Shown here piece after piece: positions 49,072 to 58,374 of a stretch of 64,000 nt of DNA; positions within the stretch are counted from its first letter, which is position 1; the number at the start of each line of letters is the position of its first letter. Both the position numbers and the translations under genes were made by a program. The stretch is from the NCBI RefSeq assembly GCF_006974105.1, contig NZ_CP036282.1, forward strand, positions 3,906,001-3,970,000, read 5' to 3'. The notes under the pieces are model-generated. The model did not search any database. It was not told the DNA's origin and was given only the letters and a program-made list of their open reading frames with translations. This stretch comes from Rhodoferax aquaticus. GTDB lineage: Bacteria; Pseudomonadota; Gammaproteobacteria; Burkholderiales; Burkholderiaceae_C.

Positions 49072-49776
49072 ATGTCAACCCCCGGTAGCACCCGGCTTGC
49101 CCGGACCCTTCCATTCGCCCTGCTAGTGGCGGGTGTGACATGGCTGCCGCTGTCTCAGGCGCAGGTGGCGCCCACGGCCGCTGAGATTGCGGCTTACCGT
49201 GGCCTACACGCTGCGGCGGCGCGGGGCGATGTGGCGGCCCTTACGCAGCTGCTGAGCGCCAAAGCCGACATCAACCCGCGCGATGCCTATGGCCGCACGC
49301 CCCTGCATGTGGCCACCTTTGCCAAACAGCGCGCGGCGGTACGCACCTTGATACAAGCGGGCGCTGACACCGGTGCCTTGGAAAATGACCGGTATGACGC
49401 CGTCACCATCGCGGCGGTGGCCGATGACGAAGAAACCTTGCGCACCCTGCTGAGCCTGGGCGCAAGCGCCAAGTTGGTGACCAGCCGTTTTGAGGGCACA
49501 GCGCTGATTGCGGCCGCCCACTTGGGCCATGACGGTGTGGTGCGCCAGCTGATTGCAGCCGGCGCCCCGCTAGATCATGTGAACAACCTGCACTGGACTG
49601 CGACCATTGAATCCATCGTGCTGGGCAACGGCGGCGCCCGTCACCAAGCCACCTTGAGGGCTCTGGTGGAAGCAGGCGCTAACTTGCAGCTCACCGACCG
49701 CCACGGCAAAACGCCGCTGGACCTGGCGCGCAGCTATGGCTACCCAGAGATGGTGCGCTTGCTGGAGAAGCGCTAA
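49072..49776 (+). CDS. exported ankyrin-repeat protein
   Basis: 234 aa. Signal peptide about residues 1-30 (LPFALLVAGVTWLPLSQAQ). Five ankyrin repeats follow, e.g. YGRTPLHVATFAKQRAAVRTLIQAGADTG and FEGTALIAAAHLGHDGVVRQLIAAGAPLDHV. The last is HGKTPLDLARSYGYPEMVRLLEKR. Probably a periplasmic protein-binding scaffold; in other bacteria similar proteins accompany catalase. Partner unknown. Confidence 0.88.
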   Translation: MSTPGSTRLARTLPFALLVAGVTWLPLSQAQVAPTAAEIAAYRGLHAAAARGDVAALTQLLSAKADINPRDAYGRTPLHVATFAKQRAAVRTLIQAGADTGALENDRYDAVTIAAVADDEETLRTLLSLGASAKLVTSRFEGTALIAAAHLGHDGVVRQLIAAGAPLDHVNNLHWTATIESIVLGNGGARHQATLRALVEAGANLQLTDRHGKTPLDLARSYGYPEMVRLLEKR

Positions 49777-49784
49777 ATCCGGCT

Positions 49785-51029
49785 TCAGGCCAGGGTCACG
49801 CGGGCAAATTTGCGCTTGCCCACTTGCAGCACGTAGGTGCCAGCGCCCAGCTTTAAGCCCTTGTCGCTCACCACATTGCTGTCCACCCGCACGCCGCCAC
49901 CGTCAATCAGTCGGTTGCCTTCACCGCTGGAGGCGGCCAGGTTCGCAGACTTCAGCAGCGCGGCAATACCCACCGCTGCACCACCTTCGCCCAAGGGCAA
50001 GGTGATTTCGTCGATCTGGTCCGGGATGCCACCTTTGCTGCGGTTGATGAAGTCCTGCTCTGCCGCATCGGCCGCAGCAGCGCTGTGGAAGCGCGCGGTG
50101 ATTTCCTTGGCGAGTGCCACCTTGGCGTCTTTGGGGTTGCGCCCACCTTCAACTTCGGCCTTGAGCGCGGCGATGTCTGCCTCGCTCTTGAAGCTGAGCA
50201 AGGTGTACCACTTCCACATCAGCACATCGGAGATAGACAGCACCTTGGCGAACATGGTGTTGGGCTCTTCCGAGATGCCGATGTAGTTGTTCTTGCTCTT
50301 GGACATCTTCTCGACGCCGTCCAGCCCTTCGAGCAGCGGCATGGTCAAGATGCACTGGGGCTCCTGGCCGTATTCGGCCTGCAGGGTGCGGCCCATGAGC
50401 AGGTTGAACTTCTGGTCGGTACCGCCCAGCTCCAGGTCGCTTTCCAGCGCCACGGAGTCATAGCCTTGCATCAGCGGGTAGAGGAATTCGTGCACCGCAA
50501 TCGGGGTGCCTGCGTGGAAGCGGTCGTGGAAGTCGTTGCGCTCCATCATGCGAGCCACGGTGTAGCGGCTGGCCAGCTGGATCATGCCGCGCGCGCCCAG
50601 CGGGTCGCTCCACTCGCTGTTGTAGCGGATCTCGGTTTTGGCGGGGTCCAGCACCAGGCTGGCCTGGCGGTAGTAGGTCTCGGCGTTCACCTTGATCTGC
50701 TCAGCCGTAAGGGGCGGGCGGGTGCTGTTGCGGCCGGAGGGGTCACCGATCATGCTGGTGAAGTCGCCGATCAAAAAGATGACGGTGTGCCCCAAGTCCT
50801 GCAACTGACGCATCTTGTTCAGCACCACGGTGTGACCGATATGAATATCAGGCGCGGTCGGATCCAGTCCCAGCTTGATGCGCAGCGGCTTGCCTGTGGC
50901 CTCGGACTTGGCGAGCTTTTTCACCCATTCGTCTTGCGGGAGCAGTTCTTCAACGCCACGCAGGGTGACCGCAAGGGCCTCGCGCACACGATCACTTACA
51001 ACTAACTGGGGGCTTGAGGCTTGATTCAT
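49785..51029 (-). CDS. tyrS: tyrosyl-tRNA synthetase
   Basis: 414 aa. HIGH motif [16 protein letters not shown] motif [11 protein letters not shown], tyrosine pocket region [33 protein letters not shown]-terminal S4 domain ending [13 protein letters not shown]. This is the TyrRZ subclass common in Gram-negatives. Divergent from the M23 peptidase gene with ~155 bp between starts. Confidence 0.97.
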   Translation of the reverse strand: MNQASSPQLVVSDRVREALAVTLRGVEELLPQDEWVKKLAKSEATGKPLRIKLGLDPTAPDIHIGHTVVLNKMRQLQDLGHTVIFLIGDFTSMIGDPSGRNSTRPPLTAEQIKVNAETYYRQASLVLDPAKTEIRYNSEWSDPLGARGMIQLASRYTVARMMERNDFHDRFHAGTPIAVHEFLYPLMQGYDSVALESDLELGGTDQKFNLLMGRTLQAEYGQEPQCILTMPLLEGLDGVEKMSKSKNNYIGISEEPNTMFAKVLSISDVLMWKWYTLLSFKSEADIAALKAEVEGGRNPKDAKVALAKEITARFHSAAAADAAEQDFINRSKGGIPDQIDEITLPLGEGGAAVGIAALLKSANLAASSGEGNRLIDGGGVRVDSNVVSDKGLKLGAGTYVLQVGKRKFARVTLA

Positions 51030-51040
51030 AAGGGTTTTTC

Positions 51041-51069
51041 TTGATGCCTGGGGGTACTTGGCATATATA
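51041..51069 (+). promoter_or_regulatory. sigma70-type promoter for the M23 peptidase gene
   Basis: TTGATG (51041-51046), 17-bp spacer, TATATA (51064-51069). It points to the M23 peptidase/anmK genes and would start transcription near 51076. Confidence 0.7.
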
Positions 51070-51185
51070 CTGCGAGATCTCTCCTGCGGTCTTCTATATG
51101 CCTTAACTGAATTTTAGTCGGGCATTGAGCGCAGTTTGGGGCGATGCATGTTGGATGCCGCTCTCAACCCAACGGAGCTCCTATT

Positions 51186-52580
51186 TTGATTGACGGATTT
51201 ACCCAAGCAGCCGCACAGCTGTGGGCGTATTCGGCGTATCTTGCCAAGCGCTATCCCAAGCGTATTGTTTCAGCCATCGGTGTCAGCCTTTTGGTGGGTG
51301 CTGGCGGAAGCTACGCTGTGTCGCAACTGGTGCCAGACCCCGCTGATATGCCCGTCCGCACGGTGGTCGAGAACCTTACGTTGCCGCCTGTGAGTGCGGC
51401 CACCGAGGATGTCACGAATTTGGCCATGCGGCTCTACCGCTCAGACCTCACGCGCTCAACCGATACGGCGGACGTTTTACTTAAGCGCCTAGGGGTGTTT
51501 GACACCAAAGCCGCGGAGTTTTTACGCAACGACAAATTGATGCAGCAATTGGTGCTGGGTCGCGCGGGCCGCAACATTACCGCTGAAACAACGGATGCCA
51601 ATGGACTGCTGCGCCTGACCGCTCGCTGGAGTCCTGAAGACGACGGCATGTTCAAACGCCTTTCCATAGAAAAACTGCCTGAAGGTTTTGTTTCTCGCTT
51701 GGAAACCTTGCCCATGGCGGCTTCTTCCCGCCTAGCGAGTGGAACGATTGCAAGCTCTTTGTTTGCAGCTACCGACGACGCCAGCATTCCCGATGCAGTG
51801 GCTATTCAGCTGGCAGAGATTTTTTCCGGGGACATCGACTTTCACCGCGCCTTGCGCAAGGGTGATCGCTTTTCCGTGGTGTACGAGTCGCTGGAAGGGG
51901 ATGGTGAGCCTTTGCGTGCCGGTCGCGTACTCAGTGCTGAGTTCGTCAACAACGGTAAAACCCACCAAGCCATGTGGTTCCAAGAGCCCGCTGCGGTCGG
52001 TACCGTTACGGATAGCGCCGCCACCCACAACTTGACCAAAGGCGGCTACTTTACCTTGGCGGGTGACAGCCTGCGCAAAACATTCTTGGCGTCGCCCATG
52101 GAGTTTTCGCGTGTGTCAAGTGGTTTCAAAATGCGGTTTCACCCGATTCTGCAAACTTGGCGAGCCCATTTGGGCGTGGACTACGCGGCAGCAACGGGTA
52201 CCCCAGTGCGCACGGTGGCGGACGGTATCGTTGAATTTGCAGGTGTGCAAAACGGCTTTGGCAACGTAGTGTTCGTCAAGCACGCCAACAACACTACGAC
52301 CGTGTACGCGCATTTAAGTAGGATTGATGTGCAACGCGGCCAAAGCGTATCGCAAGCCCAGCACATCGGCGCAGTCGGTGCCACCGGTTGGGCTACGGGG
52401 CCCCATTTGCATTTTGAATTTCGGGTCAATGGTGTCCACCAAGATCCTTTACTGGCCGTTGGCAATAACGTGGCTGTACCGATCAGCGCATCCGTGAGAC
52501 CTCTTTTTGATAAAGCTGCGGCGTCTGTGCGCCACCAGTTGGAGGCCGCGCTCTATATGCAAACAGCCAGTGCTGAATAG
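51186..52580 (+). CDS. membrane-anchored M23 family metallopeptidase
   Basis: 464 aa using the TTG at 51186, with GGAG eight bases upstream; an ATG at 51144 would add 14 residues. A single membrane helix (IVSAIGVSLLVGAGGSYAVSQL) anchors the protein. The C-terminal LytM/M23 domain has FHPILQTWRAHLGVDYAAATGTPVRTVADG (H-x3-D) and TGPHLHFEFRVNG (HxH), so it is probably active in peptidoglycan cross-link cleavage. 32 bp upstream of anmK, linking cell-wall cleavage and recycling. Confidence 0.92.
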   Translation: MIDGFTQAAAQLWAYSAYLAKRYPKRIVSAIGVSLLVGAGGSYAVSQLVPDPADMPVRTVVENLTLPPVSAATEDVTNLAMRLYRSDLTRSTDTADVLLKRLGVFDTKAAEFLRNDKLMQQLVLGRAGRNITAETTDANGLLRLTARWSPEDDGMFKRLSIEKLPEGFVSRLETLPMAASSRLASGTIASSLFAATDDASIPDAVAIQLAEIFSGDIDFHRALRKGDRFSVVYESLEGDGEPLRAGRVLSAEFVNNGKTHQAMWFQEPAAVGTVTDSAATHNLTKGGYFTLAGDSLRKTFLASPMEFSRVSSGFKMRFHPILQTWRAHLGVDYAAATGTPVRTVADGIVEFAGVQNGFGNVVFVKHANNTTTVYAHLSRIDVQRGQSVSQAQHIGAVGATGWATGPHLHFEFRVNGVHQDPLLAVGNNVAVPISASVRPLFDKAAASVRHQLEAALYMQTASAE

Positions 52581-52612
52581 CGCAGGGCTGAATCAGGTAT
52601 AGGACGTACCGC

Positions 52613-53731
52613 TTGTCCGATCTATACGTAGGACTAATGTCAGGCACCTCCTTAGACGGGGTGGATGGTGTTTTGGTTGATTTCTCAGGTATGCAGCCTT
52701 CGGCAGTCACCCACGCGAGCTTGCCGTTTCCTGTGGATCTGAAGGCTGAGTTCTTGGCGCTCAACACCGCAGGGAACAACGAGCTCCATCGCGCAGCTTT
52801 GGCTGGGAACGCGCTGGTTCGTTTGTACGCTCGAGTCGTCAACGATTTGCTTTTGCAAAGTGGCCGTACATCAGATCAAGTAGCCGCCATCGGTGCGCAT
52901 GGGCAAACAGTACGCCATAGGCCGACTGAGTTTGACGGCACGGGTTATACGCTCCAAGTCAACAACCCGTCACTTTTGGCCGAGTTATGTGGCATTGATG
53001 TGGTCGCTGACTTTCGCAGCCGCGATGTGGCTGCTGGCGGACAGGGTGCCCCCTTGGTGCCCCCCTTTCACCAGTCTTTCTTTGGCGGTTCTGGCCAGGT
53101 TGCTGCGGTGCTCAACATTGGGGGAATCGCTAACATCACGCACATTCAACGCCCCTTCGCTGCTGACGGTTTGCGTGGATACGATTGTGGTCCAGGTAAT
53201 GCGCTGATGGATGCGTGGTGTACGCAGCACACTGGTGCGGCTTTTGACGACAACGGCGCGTGGGCAGCATTTGGAAGCATTAATGATGCGCTCCTCGCAT
53301 CCATGCTGACAGAACCTTTTTTTGCCCTGCGCCCACCCAAGAGCACGGGGAGAGATCTGTTCAATTGGTCATGGCTTCAACACAAATTGGCGGAGTGTGG
53401 GCCATGTTTGCCCGTCGATGTACAAGCGACATTGACCGAACTGACAGCGCTTGGATGCGCCCGATGTCTGGATGCATGTCCCGAGCAGCCCTCGCAAGTC
53501 TTGGTGTGCGGCGGTGGTGCACTCAATGGCTATTTGATGCAGCGACTCCAAGTGGCACTGCCCAATTACACGGTTAACTCGACTGCCCTGCATGGCTTAC
53601 CTCCGTTGCAAGTGGAGGCTACAGCGTTCGCTTGGCTGGCTCGGCAAGCCATGGTACGAAAAACTGCTAGTTTAGAAAGCGTTACGGGCGCCAGAGGCGC
53701 CCGTATTCTTGGTGCGATTTACCCCGCCTAA
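52613..53731 (+). CDS. anmK: anhydro-N-acetylmuramic acid kinase
   Basis: 372 aa with TTG start at 52613 (MSDLYVGLMSGTSLDGVDGVLVDF). LMSGTSLDG phosphate loop, GAHGQTVRHRP, VADFRSRDVAAGGQGAPLVPPFH, LNIGGIANIT, YDCGPGNALMD. It phosphorylates anhydroMurNAc during wall recycling. A perfect 9-bp hairpin lies in its last codons (53684-53704). Confidence 0.95.
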   Translation: MSDLYVGLMSGTSLDGVDGVLVDFSGMQPSAVTHASLPFPVDLKAEFLALNTAGNNELHRAALAGNALVRLYARVVNDLLLQSGRTSDQVAAIGAHGQTVRHRPTEFDGTGYTLQVNNPSLLAELCGIDVVADFRSRDVAAGGQGAPLVPPFHQSFFGGSGQVAAVLNIGGIANITHIQRPFAADGLRGYDCGPGNALMDAWCTQHTGAAFDDNGAWAAFGSINDALLASMLTEPFFALRPPKSTGRDLFNWSWLQHKLAECGPCLPVDVQATLTELTALGCARCLDACPEQPSQVLVCGGGALNGYLMQRLQVALPNYTVNSTALHGLPPLQVEATAFAWLARQAMVRKTASLESVTGARGARILGAIYPA

Positions 53732-53770
53732 AACGCCCTAAAGACGCTGACAGGGGGCTGCAAGCCTGAC

Positions 53771-54136
53771 TTAAGCAGAAAAAGAAGAACCGCAGCCACA
53801 CGTCGTGGTTGCATTGGGGTTCTTAATCACGAACTGCGCGCCTTGCAAGTCTTCCTTGTAGTCAATTTCAGCTCCAGTCAGGTATTGGTAGCTCATCGCG
53901 TCGATCAAGAGCGAAACCCCATTCTTGGTCATCGTGGTGTCGTCTTCGTTGGTGATTTCGTCGAAGGTAAAGCCGTACTGAAAGCCAGAGCAACCGCCAC
54001 CTTGCACAAACACACGCAATTTCAGATCAGGGTTGCCTTCTTCTGCAATCAGGTCTGCCACTTTAGCCGCAGCACTGTCAGTGAACAAAATAGGCGAAGG
54101 CATTTCAACAACGGGGGATTCAGCAACGGCACTCAT
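53771..54136 (-). CDS. erpA: iron-sulfur cluster insertion protein ErpA
   Basis: 121 aa. A-type carrier with the three cluster cysteines at ~49 (GGGCSG), 112 and 114 (TCGCGSS). ErpA delivers Fe-S clusters to apo-enzymes, including those of isoprenoid synthesis. Converges with anmK (39 bp apart). Confidence 0.95.
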   Translation of the reverse strand: MSAVAESPVVEMPSPILFTDSAAAKVADLIAEEGNPDLKLRVFVQGGGCSGFQYGFTFDEITNEDDTTMTKNGVSLLIDAMSYQYLTGAEIDYKEDLQGAQFVIKNPNATTTCGCGSSFSA

Positions 54137-54198
54137 CGGTGGCTCCAGTCAATTTAGGGAATTGGGGGAATAGTACAGCAAATCCCTCAGGTATACAT

Positions 54199-54597
54199 TT
54201 ACTGGTTATTTGCCGCCAACTTGAGTGTGGGCTTTTCTTCGCCTTCCAAGATAGGACGCAGTTGACCCGTAATCAAGGCGCCTGGATGCATTTCAAGTGC
54301 CGAATAGTCAACGTCACCTTCGATCCGCGCCTTAGGTTGCAGCTCAAGCAGCATGCGGGCAGTGACTGGTCCTTTGACGGAGCCGTTGATGATAATGTGG
54401 TCCGCAATGATCTCACCTTGCACACTGGCTGTTTCAGAGATGACCAAGATGCTGGCCACATCATCTTTGGCACGTACATTGCCCACGACTTGGCCATCAA
54501 TACGCAATCCATCCGAAAACGATACATTGCCCTGGATCAGGCTTCCATCCGCTATCAAGCTTTTGATAGGGGGTTGCTTCTTCATGTTAAACATCAC
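54199..54597 (-). CDS. bactofilin (polymer-forming cytoskeletal protein)
   Basis: 132 aa. The bactofilin beta-helix repeats are evident: SLIADGSLIQGNVSFSDGLRIDGQVVGNVRAKD, VISETASVQGEIIADHIIINGSVKGPVTARMLLELQPKARIEGDVDYSALEMHPGALITGQL. These proteins form filaments at the inner membrane and organise wall enzymes. Paired with the upstream membrane coiled-coil gene (18 bp). Confidence 0.92.
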   Translation of the reverse strand: MMFNMKKQPPIKSLIADGSLIQGNVSFSDGLRIDGQVVGNVRAKDDVASILVISETASVQGEIIADHIIINGSVKGPVTARMLLELQPKARIEGDVDYSALEMHPGALITGQLRPILEGEEKPTLKLAANNQ

Positions 54598-54615
54598 GTA
54601 CCTCAGTCTAGATAG

Positions 54616-55344
54616 TTACAATTTGATGGATTGGGTGGCACGCACAGTGGCACCATCCATCAACTTCGCGGTGACCCCCTTTAAGATGACCTGGGGTGGC
54701 AATTCGAATTGCCCTTCTGCACGGCCATACTGCCTAATTTTTATGGCTTGAGGCCCATCTACCAACGAAGCGCTCCAAGGCTTTCCGTTCAAAAGTCCGG
54801 AAAATGATACATCCATTCGGCCGCCGAATTCTGGTGCGTTTTTATTGGCTTGAATCACAAGCACCTGCCATTTTACCGTGCTACCGCCAATCAATTCCGC
54901 CTGCAACCCCCGTATTGACACCCCATCAACACCAGTTACAGGAATTAACTTTTCAAAGAAACCGAGGTCTCCACGTAGCGCCCGATTGTCGGCTTCAAGC
55001 TGCTTGACTTGCGCCACAAGCCGCTCTTGGGAAGACTTTTCTGCTGTTACCAAAGTGCCCGCCGTATTGGCGATGGACTGCGCTTGGTCACGCGCTTTTT
55101 CAGCAACGCTCAATGCAGCTTGTAGATCCAGCACTTGTTCCCTCAAGGCTAAGAGTTCCGCGCGGGAACCTTTTTCAAGCCCGGCGATGTTTTTCCCGAA
55201 CTCAAAGGCCCACAGCCCAATGGCTGCACAGAAACCCATCACGATAGCCCAAACCGCCCAGCGAAACGGCCATGGCATAGCGCTGCGCACAGACATTCTC
55301 GGCGCACTAATCGTTAATCTGCGCCTCAATAGGCGAAAACGCAT
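54616..55344 (-). CDS. DUF6776-type membrane coiled-coil protein
   Basis: 242 aa. Single membrane helix near ~28-48 (FRWAVWAIVMGFCAAIGLWAF), a coiled coil of about 70 residues (ELLALREQVLDLQAALSVAEKARDQAQ ... QERLVAQVKQLEADNRALRGDLGFFEKLIP), and a C-terminal beta domain. It resembles proteins next to bactofilin genes in Burkholderiales. It could anchor bactofilin at the membrane, an inference from adjacency. Confidence 0.8.
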   Translation of the reverse strand: MRFRLLRRRLTISAPRMSVRSAMPWPFRWAVWAIVMGFCAAIGLWAFEFGKNIAGLEKGSRAELLALREQVLDLQAALSVAEKARDQAQSIANTAGTLVTAEKSSQERLVAQVKQLEADNRALRGDLGFFEKLIPVTGVDGVSIRGLQAELIGGSTVKWQVLVIQANKNAPEFGGRMDVSFSGLLNGKPWSASLVDGPQAIKIRQYGRAEGQFELPPQVILKGVTAKLMDGATVRATQSIKL

Positions 55345-55356
55345 AGGTGTTTCTCC

Positions 55357-55394
55357 AAAAACAAAGCCGCCCCAAACAACGTCGGGGCGGCTTT
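55357..55394 (-). terminator. terminator after rpsI
   Basis: On the minus strand AAAGCCGCCCC and GGGGCGGCTTT form an 11-bp stem, followed by GTTTTTGG, 20 bp after the rpsI stop. Ends the rplM-rpsI transcript. Confidence 0.85.
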
Positions 55395-55413
55395 GAATTG
55401 TTCCAAGCAGCGA

Positions 55414-55806
55414 TTAACGCTTGCTGAACTGCTTACGACGACGCGCGCCGTGGAAGCCGACTTTCTTACGCTCCACTTCACGAGCATCACGGGTCACAAA
55501 CCCTGCTTTGCTCAACTCAGATTTCAGAGTTGCATCGTAGTCGATCAAAGCACGGGTAATGCCGTGGCGCACTGCACCTGCTTGACCCGACTCACCACCG
55601 CCAGCCACGTTGACCATGATGTCAAACGTTTCAGCGTGGTTGGTCAACTGCAAAGGTTGCTTGCAGATCATGATCGAAGTGGCACGGCCAAAGAATTTTT
55701 CAATAGCTTTACCGTTAACGACGATTTGGCCGGAGCCCTTTTTCAGGAAAACGCGAGCGACGCTGGATTTGCGACGGCCGGTTCCATTGTTCCATTCACC
55801 GATCAT
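55414..55806 (-). CDS. rpsI: 30S ribosomal protein S9
   Basis: 130 aa, standard S9. [30 protein letters not shown] at the start and the terminal [10 protein letters not shown] that reaches the P-site tRNA. Start overlaps the rplM stop by four bases. Confidence 0.98.
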   Translation of the reverse strand: MIGEWNNGTGRRKSSVARVFLKKGSGQIVVNGKAIEKFFGRATSIMICKQPLQLTNHAETFDIMVNVAGGGESGQAGAVRHGITRALIDYDATLKSELSKAGFVTRDAREVERKKVGFHGARRRKQFSKR

Positions 55807-56273
55807 TGGGCCGCCTCTCTTTTCACTGCGTTAGCAGAAATACCGGGGATATCCAAAACCTTAGGTTGTTGGGCTGCATGGGGATGCTCAGCACCACCGT
55901 ACACCTTCAACTTCTTGATCATGGCATAACCCAAAGGACCCTTTGGCAACATGCCCTTGACGGCTTTTTCCAAAGCACGACCAGGATGCTTCGCTTGCAT
56001 GTCGCGGAAACTTGTGGCTGTGATGCCACCGGGATAACCGGAATGGCGGTAGTAGACCTTATCCAGTGTTTTGGCACCGGTAACGCGCAGCTGAGCTGCG
56101 TTGATGATGACAATGAAGTCACCAGTATCTACGTGAGGCGTGTAAATGGCCTTGTGTTTGCCGCGCAAACGGAGAGCAACTTCGCTGGCTACTCGTCCGA
56201 GGACCTTATCGGTCGCGTCAATCACAAACCACTCGTGCACGACCTCAGCGGGTTTTGCGCTGAAAGTTGACAT
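55803..56273 (-). CDS. rplM: 50S ribosomal protein L13
   Basis: 156 aa, slightly longer than the usual ~142 through a C-terminal extension ([21 protein letters not shown]). [41 protein letters not shown] and [30 protein letters not shown] are diagnostic. Operon rplM-rpsI. Confidence 0.98.
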   Translation of the reverse strand: MSTFSAKPAEVVHEWFVIDATDKVLGRVASEVALRLRGKHKAIYTPHVDTGDFIVIINAAQLRVTGAKTLDKVYYRHSGYPGGITATSFRDMQAKHPGRALEKAVKGMLPKGPLGYAMIKKLKVYGGAEHPHAAQQPKVLDIPGISANAVKREAAQ

Positions 56274-56428
56274 GAGTTTTCTCTTTAAAAAGAAGGTTTG
56301 CTGGGCTCTTTTCCACGGTCGGCGCTCCTCTATTGGGAATCTCTTAGGTGGGTTTCACGCCTTACATAGCCGAAACGATGCAAAGAATGTCTTCGCCGCG
56401 GAACCACTAAAGCGCTGCGAAGCCCACG

Positions 56429-56457
56429 ATTATACAAACTAAGCTACGTTTTGACTA
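56429..56457 (-). promoter_or_regulatory. promoter of the rplM-rpsI operon
   Basis: On the minus strand TAGTCA (56452-56457), 17-bp spacer, TATAAT (56429-56434) with an upstream TG. It lies ~155 bp before the rplM start, leaving a leader that could hold translational control, though I see no defined L13 binding motif. Confidence 0.75.
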
Positions 56458-56535
56458 GGTTTTTTGGCGCGTGACGCGCTAGTAGATGCAAGCAGGCCAC
56501 CCCAAATGAGCTCGCACGGGTTACCATCCACCTCT

Positions 56536-57426
56536 ATGTTCAGTTACCGTCACGCCTTTCACGCCGGGAATCACGCCGACGTCCTCAAGCACACCGTGCT
56601 ACTTGCTGTGTTGCGACATTTAACGCAAAAAGACACGCCCCTCACCGTTTTTGACACACACGCTGGCGCTGGACTCTATCGCCTTGACGGCGACTATGCA
56701 CAAACCAGCGCAGAGGCTGCAGACGGCTTTGTGAAGTTGGTGCATGCCAAACTATCAGAACCGCTTGCTCCGCTTCTCCAAGACTACGTCGACATGGTGG
56801 CCTCGTTCAATGGCAAGGACCAAGTGAAGATTTATCCTGGTTCGCCATTCATCATCCAGCAAGAGTTGCGAGACCGCGACAAGCTCAAGCTTTTTGAACT
56901 GCACCCAACAGACTCCAAGACCCTTAGCGCAAACATTGCGCAATTGGAAGTGGGGCGCCAAGTTGCGGTGTTGCGCGAAGATGGTTTTGAAGCGGTCAAG
57001 AAGTTCCTTCCGCCGCCGTCGCGCCGAGCGTTACTTTTGTGCGATCCTAGCTACGAGGTCAAGAATGACTATGGGCGTGTCGCCGTCATGGTGGCCGATT
57101 CTATGCAAAGGTTTGCAACGGGAACCTATGCAGTCTGGTATCCCATCATCCCTCGTCCCGAAGCGCATGATTTGCCTCGTAAATTGAAGACCTTGGCAAC
57201 TAAATCAGGCAAGCCATGGCTGCACGCGACCCTGACTGTGAAGTCGAGCAAGCTACTGCAAGATGCTGAAGGTGAGGTAGTACGCCCGGGACTTCCTGCA
57301 AGTGGCATGTTTATCATCAACCCACCACACACGCTCAAAGCAGGATTGAAGGCGGCGCTCCCCCAAATGGTGAGCATTCTGAAGCAAGACCAGCACGCCA
57401 CCTTTACCTTGGATTCAGCAGGATAA
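56536..57426 (+). CDS. rlmJ: 23S rRNA (adenine2030-N6)-methyltransferase
   Basis: 296 aa from ATG at 56536. FSYRHAFHAGNHADVLKHTVLLAVL N-terminal motif and VFDTHAGAGLYRLDGDYAQTSAEA (SAM site); catalytic DPSYEVKNDYGRV (DPPY-like with serine). It methylates A2030 of 23S rRNA. Faces the metF operon convergently. Confidence 0.95.
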   Translation: MFSYRHAFHAGNHADVLKHTVLLAVLRHLTQKDTPLTVFDTHAGAGLYRLDGDYAQTSAEAADGFVKLVHAKLSEPLAPLLQDYVDMVASFNGKDQVKIYPGSPFIIQQELRDRDKLKLFELHPTDSKTLSANIAQLEVGRQVAVLREDGFEAVKKFLPPPSRRALLLCDPSYEVKNDYGRVAVMVADSMQRFATGTYAVWYPIIPRPEAHDLPRKLKTLATKSGKPWLHATLTVKSSKLLQDAEGEVVRPGLPASGMFIINPPHTLKAGLKAALPQMVSILKQDQHATFTLDSAG

Positions 57427-57460
57427 CAGGCTGCACTGCCGTAAGGTCCGTAAATGGACC

Positions 57461-57492
57461 CGCTGTGTTCTCGCAAAAGCGACAACACAGCG
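57461..57492. terminator. stem-loop between convergent rlmJ and metF
   Basis: CGCTGTGTT (57461-57469) pairs with AACACAGCG (57484-57492), with an inner TCGC/GCGA stem in the loop. It may terminate transcription from both sides; T runs are weak. Confidence 0.45.
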
Positions 57493-57508
57493 TCTGGCGA
57501 AGAACGAG

Positions 57509-58360
57509 CTAGGCCTTGCTGTGCAAACCCAGTCGTTGGCACAAAGCCAAGACCGAGGCACTCTGGTTCATGGTGTAAAAATGCAGTGATGGCGCGCCAC
57601 CTGCGCGGAGTTGTTCACACAAGTCTGTGACTACGTCCAAGCCAAAGGCCTTGATGGACACCACATCATCACCAAAACTCTGAAGTCGCAACCGAATCCA
57701 TCGCGGAATCTCCGCGCCGCATGCGTCGCTAAATCGCATCAATTGCGTAGAACTGGTGATGGGCATGATGCCTGGAACCACTGGAACATTCAGTCCCAAG
57801 GCATCGACCTCTTCTACAAATCGAAAGTAAGCATCCGCGTTGTAAAAGTACTGGGTGATTGCAGAGTTCGCTCCGGCGTTGACCTTGTTTGCAAAGGCCT
57901 GTAAATCACTTGCTGGCGATTTGGCTTGGGGATGTACCTCTGGGTAGGCTGCCACTTCAATGTGGAAGTCATCCCCCGTTTCGGTCCGAATAAAGGCGAC
58001 CAAGTCACTGGCGTAGTGAAACTCGCCGCCTGCACCGTAGCCACTGGGTAAATCGCCTCGCAATGCGACAAGGCGTTTGACCCCCATTGCCTTGAGTATG
58101 GTCAACTGCGCACGGACCGTTTCACGGGTGGCACCAATGCACGAAAAATGCGAAGCCGCACTGACCCCCTCGGCCAATATATCCCGAACGGCAGCGAATG
58201 TGCCCTCTTGAGTCGATCCTCCGGCACCAAAGGTAACCGAGCAAAACTCTGGCGCTAGGACATAGAGCTGTTGTCGCACTTGCTTGAGTTTCTCGGCCCC
58301 TTCGGGCGTTTTCGGAGGAAAAAACTCCAGGCTCAAAGGTAATTGAGACGTTGCAGACAT
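57509..58360 (-). CDS. metF: 5,10-methylenetetrahydrofolate reductase
   Basis: 283 aa from MSATSQLP, preceded by AAGG. LSLEFFPPKTPEGAEKL, FCSVTFGAGGSTQEGTFAAV, LRGDLPSGYG and QYFYNADAYFRFV identify MetF. It makes methyl-THF for methionine synthesis. Third gene of the SAH-riboswitch operon, 14 bp after tlyA. Confidence 0.96.
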   Translation of the reverse strand: MSATSQLPLSLEFFPPKTPEGAEKLKQVRQQLYVLAPEFCSVTFGAGGSTQEGTFAAVRDILAEGVSAASHFSCIGATRETVRAQLTILKAMGVKRLVALRGDLPSGYGAGGEFHYASDLVAFIRTETGDDFHIEVAAYPEVHPQAKSPASDLQAFANKVNAGANSAITQYFYNADAYFRFVEEVDALGLNVPVVPGIMPITSSTQLMRFSDACGAEIPRWIRLRLQSFGDDVVSIKAFGLDVVTDLCEQLRAGGAPSLHFYTMNQSASVLALCQRLGLHSKA

Positions 58361-58374
58361 AAACACCTTAGGAA

